This document shows, piece after piece, positions 56,619 through 64,000 of a stretch of 64,000 nt of DNA (position 1 is the stretch's first letter; each line of letters opens with the position of its first letter). Both the position numbers and the translations under genes were made by a program. Source of the DNA: Eutreptiella sp. 'Long Island Sound 2002' (Eukaryota > Euglenozoa > Euglenophyceae > Eutreptiales > Eutreptiaceae); contig OZ038387.1 of the NCBI GenBank assembly GCA_964036045.1, forward strand, positions 18,812,794 to 18,876,793, given 5' to 3'. The notes below the pieces were generated by a model. It was not told where the DNA came from. It made no database searches and was given only the letters and a program-made list of their open reading frames with translations.

Positions 56619-57153
56619 GTCCTTTTGCTGTTCGCATTCCTGCGCCTCTAGTGCGGGTCCACTCTGGATTTAGACAAAGGGGCACACTGTTCTGCTTGTC
56701 ACATTGGGAAATTGAATTGTAATTTGCGGAGGACGGTTTCCGATTTGGCGGAGGATGCGACATTGAAAATTGGGGTCACCTACAGCATGGCATATGGTCG
56801 TTCCGGTCGCATTCGTGCGCACTGTCCTGCCTTACAGTTGCAAACTCCTTGTCACAGTCAAACCATAGACACAAATACTTTGAAAGTTGCACCCACTCCT
56901 GCATGCAGGGCTGTGGCAAACAAGGCACAGGGGGGGGGGGGTGCCGTTCGAGCTGCGTTAGGAGAGGGGATGGACAGAGGCCTACCATGCACATCCCGTG
57001 CAAACGGACTCTCAATCAGTACCCCAGAGCATCCATCGTCACTCTGCCTTGGCACAGAGCCCTTGAACACCGCGTTGATACATTGCCTGCATACTCACAC
57101 AATGCCCAAGCACTGTGTGAGCAGATTGAGGGGGGTGGGCATGGGGTGCCTTT
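56619..57153 (+). other. Between last kinesin exon and retroelement
   Basis: Contains a G-run at 56930-56941. No exon or element end recognised. Whether the retroelement lies in a further kinesin intron or beyond the gene cannot be told. Confidence 0.4.
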
Positions 57154-60100
57154 ATGCGTCGGGCTGGACCCCAGCCCCCCCCCCCCCCCCCTGGAGGAGG
57201 CCAGCAAGGGAGAAGGGGGCCAGCAAGGGGCCCTACGCACCTCCATCCAACACGGGACACCACCGTCAACCCAACAACAACTCGCTCCTATGTTGAGGTG
57301 GTCCGGGGAGTCGCGCAACGAAGTGGGCGGCCAGCGACGGTAAGAGGCCCACCCCACGTCACCCGCTACATCCTACTCCCCCGTGCACCCACGCATCCCC
57401 CACAACCCCCGTCCGCGCAGCAAAGGCATGAAGGAGAGGGTAGGGGGTTTGTGTTGCGCTCGCCAAAGGATGGACTGAGCGCGGGAACTTGGAGGAGAAA
57501 GGTTGTTATGTGCCCCCGTCGGGGAAACGACCCCGCAAGTGGCCATCCCAGGGCCCACCAGCCGCCGTTGGGGAGAGGTACCTCACCGCCGGCTTGGGAT
57601 GGCCGCTTGGACGCACCTGGCCAACGGCGAAGGCATTTGCCTTCCTCTGCGTGGACTCGACGCAGAGAAGTGAAACAGGGCAAGTCCGGGGGCTCCGTTG
57701 GCACAACCGACCAAGGGAAAGGGAAGGGAAGGAGTGTGGTGAGGCCGATGGGCACGGTGGCCTACAGAGGGAAAGGCCAAGGGAAGGGAAAGGGGAGGGG
57801 AGAGGGAAGGTTAGGGCAAGGAGGAAGAGGAAGGTCAAAGGGTGGTGAGAAGCTGATGGGCACCACCGCCTATGGAGGGAAAGGGTCCAAGGGAAGGGCA
57901 GCGAATGGCGATCGGCCAGTAGGCGCCGCCAGCTGCAGACGAGATCATCACACCATGGCGTCATGCCAAAACCCCCACATACCACGCCTGACGTGGAGTG
58001 CCCCCACACGGGGGCTGTATGGCGCGAAAGGCGCTCTACGTGCAGAAGAAGAGGCACGACAACAACCCCGTTGGTCACAAAGCCATGGAGCGGAAGCGTC
58101 GGAGCAGTGGAGAGAAGTGAGTTGTGGAAAAGGACAGGACACGAGATGCAGCAAGGGTGGAAAGGGAACATGGCTGCCAGAAGAAGGATTGAAGGTGACC
58201 AACTATTGGGGTGCTCTATATAGGAGGACGGCCCAAAAAGGAAAAGGCAAGGGAACCCTCGGAAGGCGAGGAACGGTTGACCCAGGTTGGGTGAATGATG
58301 AGGAGGGCGGAGGAGTTCGCTTGCAGAGCCAAACACCGGAATTGGGAAGGAGAAAAGGGATAGGGAAGGGGAAGGGAGGAAAAGGCAAAGGGAAGGGGAG
58401 ACAACACGTGGAACACACAGAAGCAAGGAGTGGAAGAGGTATCCGTCCGAGGATCCAGCATCAGCATCACCGAGGAATGGAACGCACCGAGGAAAGGAGA
58501 AGTAGGGGAATGGAAAGGAGGATGCACTATCCATGGTACAAAGAGAAGGTACCACTACAACGAACAACAGTGGAAGGAGAGGTGAGATGGACGTGGCAGC
58601 AGCATTTTGAGGATTGCCGCAGAGTATGGCAAGAAGGTCCCAAAACACAAAAGTTGCGTCGATTGTGGCAGCTAATAAAGGAAGAACAATGGAAATGGAG
58701 GACAAGTGGACAAGAAGATCGGATCCCAAGATGGGAAGAGGAAGGAGTGGCGGAAGCATACATGATGTACCACAAGCCGACTGGCAAAGCGTACGCGGGA
58801 GTAGCGTACAATGGACACCAAGCACGGTTAAAGAAGAGATGGAGCAACCGTTGGGGGGATGAAGACTTGGTAAGTAGGGTGATGAGAACAAGTGAATCAA
58901 TGGCGGATTGGATAGTATGGCCCGTGGAGAGGTTTCCCGGACAACGAAGAGGGCACATGGCGTTTTGGAGGAGGTCAAGCATGAGGGAGGGGTTTTGGGC
59001 CACACACTTGGAATGTTGGTGGCCAAAAGGGTTCAATGAGGGAACGACAGGAGGGGAGCACAGGGAAGGGGCCAGAAGGGATTGGGCACACAGAAGGTAC
59101 ACATTCCAGAGGGCGCACAGGGAAGGTTTGGAAGAAAGGTGGGGGGAGACGAGGAAAAGCCTCAAGAGAACGTTGGAAAAGATTCACAACAAGGAGACCA
59201 CAGTGGCGGAGGTGGTCAAAAAGATGTTGGTGCAGGAAGCAAAGAAGTTCTTGCAAGTGATATATGGAGATGGAGTCACCGGACAAGACGTACAACAACT
59301 CGAGAGAGCATTGAGGACCAAGATAAACACCCAAAAGGAGGAAAAGAGAAAGCCCATGGGTGACTACATCAAGCTCTTGATCACGCACAAGGCTTGGGGT
59401 AAAGTGAGAATCAGGGATGTCCTCAGAGACCCTGAAGTAGTCCATAGGCACCCGGAGCCTGAGGTCGCAGAAACCATGTGGGTGTGCGAGAAGAATGTCC
59501 CGCCAATTTCCACGTGGTTGTTGAACTACACGGACATCGACAAGGAAGAAGGATTGACAGAGGAGGAAAAAAGGGTCTTTGTGAAATGGGATGAGCAATT
59601 TGGGCATCTCAAGAAAGAAGAACAACCATGGGTGACATCGTGCAACTGTTTTAAGCATGTGCCGTATCCAAGGAAGGAGGAAGTATGGAGGGGCCATGTG
59701 GTCGTGACAGAGATGGCGGGCTTCAATAGTCCAATAATGGAAGACGTGGAGAAAAAAGGATACAAATTCAAGCAGCAAGAGCCAGAATGGAAGGTGCTCC
59801 ACAACTTGGAAGAGGGGTTAACGGAGTACATCGAGTACAAAGTACGAAGTGGAGCAGGGCAAAGAGAGGACTACGAAGGGTGGAAAGACTTGATCAAGAA
59901 AAAAGTGATGTGGCAAGTGGACAAGGAGGTTCACACGTTGCCACAAGGGACGGAAGGGATGCAAAAAGTGAAGGACATGAAGAAAGATTTTGCATTCTTG
60001 AAGGAGGATAGGGGTCCGCACAACTGGGTTGGCGTATGTAAGCGACTATACAAGCACCGGAGGGACATATACCTCCAAAGTGATGGGTTTGAGGTCGCGC

Positions 60101-62916
60101 CGGAAAGTGAGGAGGCCATCCTACAACGCCACGAAGACTACCACGCGGAGAGGCTCCTCGCAGTCAACAGAAGGTTGCCGTACATATATGGAATATGGAA
60201 GGCCCAGAAAGAAAACATACGATGGATTAGTGGAGCAAGGAAACAAACCGAAGAAGAGAAAGACAAGCCGGAAGCAAGCATAGCAGGAGTCGGAGAGGTC
60301 TTGGTGCAAGCATTAACGCAAGTATGCAGAAGCTTGAAACGCAAGGATGTGGAATGGAGGAAGAAAGGGAACCCGAAGAGGGTGTGGTGGATAGATAGTG
60401 TGGAGGAGTTCATGCAGCCGGTCCGATTTGAGGAGGAATTGATAGCGCAATGTAAAGCTTCGGCGGAAGTGGGAGATTTCGTGGCGATGTACCCAAGCAT
60501 GGATCAAGACTACGTCTCCACAAACGTGTTGGAGGCAATCGAGGAGGCTTGGGACTGGGAAGAACAAACTGCAAAGGAGGACAAGGATGGGGAAGAGGAG
60601 GAAGAGCTACGGGTCGGAAAAGACGGTTGGTGGCTTGGACGAAAGGGGGAGGAACCCCAAGCTGACAGCTGGAGCAAGAGAGAAGTGAAGGAGATGGTGC
60701 AGTGGGTACTAAACAACGGATATGTCAAGCAAGGGGGTGTGGTGTACAAGCAAAAGAAAGGTTTCGGAATGGGACTGAAATGTGCCGTCTTCTTGGCGAA
60801 CTTGGCGTGTTATGGGACGGAGAAGAGGTTCGCGGAAGAAGAAGGAAGGAGGCCGGAGCAAGTGGAACACAACTATCGCTTTGTGGATGACATGTTTTCC
60901 TTGACCGGCGTCGTCCCTGGGGAGGAAGCATACAAACTCAAAAGGACGGTCCGAAGAGCCGCTGATGGAGGCCACCTTGTCTTCTTGGGGGCTGACTTGT
61001 GGTGGAGAGAGGATGAGAAAGGGCGCATCAAGTTTGAAACCGGAGTGCATTGGAGAGAGAAGGACTATCCCATAAAAATAAGGCGATATCCAGTGAGGGA
61101 TAGCATGATCTTGGACGCCCAAAGGTTGGGAGTATTGACAGGGCAATACATCAGAGCATTGAGGTTGTGCTCAGTTTTGCGATTATTCAAGGAGGCGATC
61201 CAAACCATCACCAAAACGGCCACACAGCGAGGCTATGGGACACACGAGCAAAAGAAACAATGGGGCAAGTTCTTGCGAGTGTGGTGGGGTGGACAAGACA
61301 TCACCATGGGGGAGATGCACGTGTGGTTTGGACGGATGCAACGGTGGGTAAGGAAGGAGATCTCAAAAGAAGAGAGGAGAAAGAAGAGATGTTGGTACGG
61401 GTGGAGGTGTCGGAGAAAGAGCTGCCCGTTTGAGCACGTACCACCGCCACCGAAAGTGTGGACACCGCCGGAAGGCGGGCTGGAACCCCAAAGGAGGGAA
61501 GCCAGAAATACGCACCCACAAGGGGTGAGAACAACTGAGATCATCGGAGAGGAAGAGGAGATGAAGAGCTGTGGTGTGTGGCGGGAGACGGTGGTGGTTG
61601 TGGACTTGAGGGAACCACCGTTGGTGGCGCCAACGCAAAGCGACAACCGCAAAGTTGGGTGCGCCGAGACCACGAAGGCTGCAAGCACCAACAAAAGCCT
61701 GACAAATGATGTTGAGAGACAACAAAAGGAAGAACAAGCGAAGCGGCAGGAGAGGGAGAGCCAAGACGACAAAGGAACAAAAGAAGTGGAAGACGGTGAC
61801 ACCGACAGTGACGTATCAACCTTGACATGGCTGCAAGGCTTGAAGATAAGGGGCGAAGGAGGGCAAATGGAGGGACACAAGGACTTGCGGCCGGAGGTGG
61901 TGGACGATGAGGCGACCGTGGAGCAACAAAGGCAACAGAGGAAGAGCCACACCGAAGACCATGGAGGGCCTCGTCCATCACCACAAGTGGGGCTAGAGGT
62001 GGGGGAGAAGGAGGAGAAGGAAGAAGACCACAAGCAAAAGGAGAAGAGCGAAATCCAAAGCCACAAGGAACAATATCCACCGCAGCGGCAAGAGGATGAG
62101 CAGCAAGGTGAAGAAAGCGGAGGACATGGAGAAGATAGTGACACCAACAGTGACATATCAATCTTGAGATGGTTGCAAGGGCTGAGGAAAGAGGAAGCGG
62201 GAGGCCAAAGCCAGGAGAACCCAGAGCTAGACGTGGTGGAAGAAGAAGAGACAAAGAAACAACCAAGGCAGGAGGAGAGAAGAAATGCCCCTGGCCAGGG
62301 AGAGCCAGAACCATCTCGAGAAGTGGCAGTGGATGGGGTGGAGAAGGGGGTGTTGGACGAACAACCAGGTCCAAAAGCGACAAAGAACAAGGACCGCAGC
62401 AAGGTACAACACCCAACAGGAGTGGGAAACCACGGGTTGAAGGAAGCCGAAGAGAGGGGGCCGACAGAAGAGAAGGTGACCTCGGAGGAGGCGAAATCAA
62501 GACGAACAAAGCCACAACCAAGAAAGGGTGAATGGCAAGTGGAGCTCCCCAAGGACATATTGGAGACATGGAACCAAGCAGTCCGGGAAGCGGCAAGCCA
62601 AGGGAAAGAGACCATGGGATTGTTGTGGGGGACAAGGACCGAAAATGGGGTCAAAGTAGGGGGTCTACACATACCAAGACACGACGTACAAACAAGCCAC
62701 CACTGTGCAGTGGGAGATGAGGCGCTCACAGAGGCGGTCAGTTGGGGCGCATCCTTGGGAGGAAAATTGGTTGGTTGGATACACACGCATCCAGGACATG
62801 TGCCGGTGCTATCAGCCTTGGACGTGTGCACCCTCAACACAATTGGCCAAACGCTATGGTCAATTATACCGGAAGGAGGCCCAGCAGTTGGAAAGTTGGA
62901 CCTCTCCAGCGGATGA
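57154..62916 (+). CDS. Retroelement polyprotein: GIY-YIG nuclease, Penelope-type RT, CCCH finger, JAMM isopeptidase core
   Basis: 1920 codons. The start is uncertain, because ATG 57154 is followed by a 16-17-C run (57175-57191). Residues ~1-480: basic, G/K/R-rich leader. ~533-630: GIY-YIG nuclease (YMMYHKPTGKAYAGVAY, RLKKRW, E in WPVERF, WWPKGFN). ~800: CNCFKHV motif. ~985-1380: RT, with LPYIYGIWKAQKENIRWISG (1008-1027), motif A DFVAMYPSMD (1108), motif B GFGMGLKCAVFLANL (1203), motif C YRFVDDMF (1241, D1245-D1246) and a thumb with RALRLCS. 1413-1428: CCCH finger Cx5Cx4Cx3H. ~1535-1760: acidic, Q/E-rich repeats. ~1800-1915: JAMM core, E1819 (ETMGLLWG), HTHP at 1877-1880, S1887, D1890, the exact HxHx7Sx2D zinc site. 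TGA at 62914. Domain calls are by motif; the RT and JAMM are the surest. Confidence 0.85.
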   Translation: MRRAGPQPPPPPPGGGQQGRRGPARGPTHLHPTRDTTVNPTTTRSYVEVVRGVAQRSGRPATVRGPPHVTRYILLPRAPTHPPQPPSAQQRHEGEGRGFVLRSPKDGLSAGTWRRKVVMCPRRGNDPASGHPRAHQPPLGRGTSPPAWDGRLDAPGQRRRHLPSSAWTRRREVKQGKSGGSVGTTDQGKGKGRSVVRPMGTVAYRGKGQGKGKGRGEGRLGQGGRGRSKGGEKLMGTTAYGGKGSKGRAANGDRPVGAASCRRDHHTMASCQNPHIPRLTWSAPTRGLYGAKGALRAEEEARQQPRWSQSHGAEASEQWREVSCGKGQDTRCSKGGKGTWLPEEGLKVTNYWGALYRRTAQKGKGKGTLGRRGTVDPGWVNDEEGGGVRLQSQTPELGRRKGIGKGKGGKGKGKGRQHVEHTEARSGRGIRPRIQHQHHRGMERTEERRSRGMERRMHYPWYKEKVPLQRTTVEGEVRWTWQQHFEDCRRVWQEGPKTQKLRRLWQLIKEEQWKWRTSGQEDRIPRWEEEGVAEAYMMYHKPTGKAYAGVAYNGHQARLKKRWSNRWGDEDLVSRVMRTSESMADWIVWPVERFPGQRRGHMAFWRRSSMREGFWATHLECWWPKGFNEGTTGGEHREGARRDWAHRRYTFQRAHREGLEERWGETRKSLKRTLEKIHNKETTVAEVVKKMLVQEAKKFLQVIYGDGVTGQDVQQLERALRTKINTQKEEKRKPMGDYIKLLITHKAWGKVRIRDVLRDPEVVHRHPEPEVAETMWVCEKNVPPISTWLLNYTDIDKEEGLTEEEKRVFVKWDEQFGHLKKEEQPWVTSCNCFKHVPYPRKEEVWRGHVVVTEMAGFNSPIMEDVEKKGYKFKQQEPEWKVLHNLEEGLTEYIEYKVRSGAGQREDYEGWKDLIKKKVMWQVDKEVHTLPQGTEGMQKVKDMKKDFAFLKEDRGPHNWVGVCKRLYKHRRDIYLQSDGFEVAPESEEAILQRHEDYHAERLLAVNRRLPYIYGIWKAQKENIRWISGARKQTEEEKDKPEASIAGVGEVLVQALTQVCRSLKRKDVEWRKKGNPKRVWWIDSVEEFMQPVRFEEELIAQCKASAEVGDFVAMYPSMDQDYVSTNVLEAIEEAWDWEEQTAKEDKDGEEEEELRVGKDGWWLGRKGEEPQADSWSKREVKEMVQWVLNNGYVKQGGVVYKQKKGFGMGLKCAVFLANLACYGTEKRFAEEEGRRPEQVEHNYRFVDDMFSLTGVVPGEEAYKLKRTVRRAADGGHLVFLGADLWWREDEKGRIKFETGVHWREKDYPIKIRRYPVRDSMILDAQRLGVLTGQYIRALRLCSVLRLFKEAIQTITKTATQRGYGTHEQKKQWGKFLRVWWGGQDITMGEMHVWFGRMQRWVRKEISKEERRKKRCWYGWRCRRKSCPFEHVPPPPKVWTPPEGGLEPQRREARNTHPQGVRTTEIIGEEEEMKSCGVWRETVVVVDLREPPLVAPTQSDNRKVGCAETTKAASTNKSLTNDVERQQKEEQAKRQERESQDDKGTKEVEDGDTDSDVSTLTWLQGLKIRGEGGQMEGHKDLRPEVVDDEATVEQQRQQRKSHTEDHGGPRPSPQVGLEVGEKEEKEEDHKQKEKSEIQSHKEQYPPQRQEDEQQGEESGGHGEDSDTNSDISILRWLQGLRKEEAGGQSQENPELDVVEEEETKKQPRQEERRNAPGQGEPEPSREVAVDGVEKGVLDEQPGPKATKNKDRSKVQHPTGVGNHGLKEAEERGPTEEKVTSEEAKSRRTKPQPRKGEWQVELPKDILETWNQAVREAASQGKETMGLLWGTRTENGVKVGGLHIPRHDVQTSHHCAVGDEALTEAVSWGASLGGKLVGWIHTHPGHVPVLSALDVCTLNTIGQTLWSIIPEGGPAVGKLDLSSG

Positions 62917-64000
62917 AGTGGCGTGTGCCCCACTGAAGGGGGGTCTAAAGGCCTACACAATGTCCGTCTTGGGCATGGAGGTGGCAAACAGATGTGCCGC
63001 AATCCGCCGAAAGAAACCGGGAGTGGATCACCGGTATCACGAACATCTTGCTGGAGTTTGGGATGATGATGACCCTCACCCGGTTGGGAGGGAGCAGGAG
63101 GAAGTGCCGGTGGTCCTCGTGGAGGCCGAGGATGGTGGTTGTATGGACATGGGAAACAACAGGTTGTGGACCAAATGGTTGGGAGCAGGAAGCACACCTA
63201 AGGAAAAGGAGAACACCAAGCCCGACAACAATGAGGAGAGTGATAGCAGCACGAGCAGCAACGGGACAGCGAGCACGGTTGGACCCGAAGCTTGGTCGCA
63301 AAAGCGTGGTCCCAAGCACGCATGTGGGCTATGCTGCAGACCGTTGAGGGCCAAGGAGGGAGCAGTGAGGTGCAGCCAGGGGCACTGGATGCACTTGAAG
63401 TGTGCTGGGGTCACTGTCTCCCAGGCGAAGAAGGTGTTCCGCAGCAACAGGGTGTTCCAGTGTAGGTGCAGAAAGGCAAGGCCAGCCAAATGGTTGCGGG
63501 AGGAAAGAGAGAGGCACAAGCAGAGGAGGAGAGAACAACGCAGCAAAGCGAGGAAGGCAGGGGTGGCGCTGGAGGAACAACCCCCCAAGCCACAAGCACG
63601 GGCCGAACCACAGCAAAGTGACTCCGAGAGACCGGAAGTGGTTGGAGTGGATGGCCATAGCATTGTTCTCGGGGGAAGAGTAGCACTAACAGGCATGAAG
63701 AAAAAGATGGAATTGGAGGGGAAGACAGGTGAGGTTGAAAGCATCATCGAAGAACAAGGACAAGTAAGACTCCGAATGGACTGTGGCAGAAGGGTTTTGG
63801 TGTCATTGGATAGGGTCAGGGTGCAAGAGGTGGAGCACATGGGAGGCGCCGAGGACTCAAAAGCTGCCCAACAACAACAGCACGGGGAAGAAACAAAAGG
63901 ACGCGGGGTGGCGGGAGACAATGAACCGCACGGAAGAAAGGAGGAAAGGAGTGAAGAAGGAGAGATGGGAGGGCAGGAAGAAACATTTGAACTATGGAAT
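62850..64000 (+). CDS. Continuation of the retroelement protein in the +1 frame: JAMM tail, PHD-like finger, barrel-like segment
   Basis: Overlaps the end of the 1920-codon frame and stays open to the window end. It begins RYGQLYRKEAQQLESW, then EVACAPLKGGLKAYTMSVLG and MEVANRC, which resembles the C-terminal strand of JAMM domains. At 63323-63469: CGLCC, VRCSQGHWMHLKCAG, QCRC, a PHD/RING-like zinc-binding pattern with WxHxxC. At about 63684-63840: VALTGMKKKMELEGKTGEVE, then VRLRMDCGRRVLVSLDRV, similar to small beta-barrels ending many protist proteins. Very likely the same protein; the frame change could be a mutation, a sequencing error, a short intron or programmed frameshifting. Confidence 0.7.

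Larger units (their letters stand above)
57154..64000 (+). mobile_element. Penelope-like retroelement with N-terminal GIY-YIG, 3' end outside the window
   Basis: Defined by its coding region (57154-62916 and its shifted continuation to 64000). No terminal repeats or target duplication could be located: the 5' boundary is unknown and the 3' end is beyond the window. The nuclease-before-RT order matches the Chlamys/Naiad-type Penelope-like elements. The whole stretch is T-poor on the plus strand, unlike the surrounding DNA. Confidence 0.7.

Noticed and set aside
54107-54222. Possible exon NLYPSFSHQCHG
   Set aside because: Resembles a TxNPxF strand, but exon 27 at 55744 fits that position better and is already in phase with exon 26.
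57506-59026. 506-codon minus-strand frame
   Set aside because: Antisense shadow of the purine-rich leader of the same gene.
62169-62635. Overlapping plus and minus frames inside the acidic repeats
   Set aside because: Produced by biased composition of the repeats; no start context or motif.
61233-63197. 654-codon minus-strand frame
   Set aside because: Antisense shadow of the retroelement gene; Ser/Pro/Leu-rich low complexity and no domain, while the plus strand has clear RT and JAMM motifs.
1-64000. tRNA, rRNA or CRISPR features
   Set aside because: Looked for cloverleaf-like or regularly spaced repeats; none convincing by eye.

Overview
The window is nuclear DNA of a eukaryote with a repeat-rich genome, most likely a protist or alga. 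I cannot name the species from the sequence. Evidence: GT-AG introns of 0.1 to 7 kb, exons of only 36 to 160 nt, dense poly-C/poly-G tracts and microsatellites, a Mutator-type DNA transposon, and a Penelope-like retroelement of the kind with an N-terminal GIY-YIG nuclease.

The backbone is one plus-strand gene from at least 1074 to at least 56618. It encodes a kinesin-3 (KIF1/UNC-104-like) motor. I recognise 28 exons, about 2.4 kb of coding sequence in 55.5 kb. Every junction is GT-AG, and the reading phase carries through all 27 junctions to an 802-codon partial protein. In order it reads: motor domain from just before the P-loop (exons 1-12), short coiled coils (13-14), FHA domain (15-18), KIF1-type stalk region (19-24), and a C2-like region with a short coil (25-28). 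The true N-terminus lies upstream of the window. The C-terminus was not found.

The introns are full of younger DNA. Intron 2 holds a degenerate tandem array. Intron 4 holds a T-poor 421-codon reading frame. Intron 5 has a 419-bp tandem duplication, telomere-like repeats and short poly-C-linked repeats. Intron 7 holds a frameshifted cysteine-rich pseudogene. Intron 10 has satellite-like blocks. Intron 14 has two GC-rich foldback elements. Intron 16 has a small MITE with perfect 12-bp inverted ends. Intron 18 holds a 5.6-kb MULE at 33011-38649, with a perfect 9-bp target duplication, a decayed transposase and a decayed Ulp1-type SUMO/ubiquitin-like protease. Intron 23 holds an intact 662-codon zinc-finger gene.

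From about 57.15 kb to the end lies a large plus-strand retroelement gene. Its 1920 codons carry a basic G/K-rich leader, a GIY-YIG nuclease, a Penelope-type reverse transcriptase, a CCCH zinc finger, acidic repeats with SUMO-interaction-like motifs, and a JAMM/MPN+ isopeptidase core. The frame then shifts, and a second open frame continues off the window with a PHD-like zinc finger and a small beta-barrel-like segment. The most notable result is that two unrelated mobile elements in one window each carry a ubiquitin/SUMO-type deconjugating protease: Ulp1/C48 in the MULE and JAMM in the retroelement.
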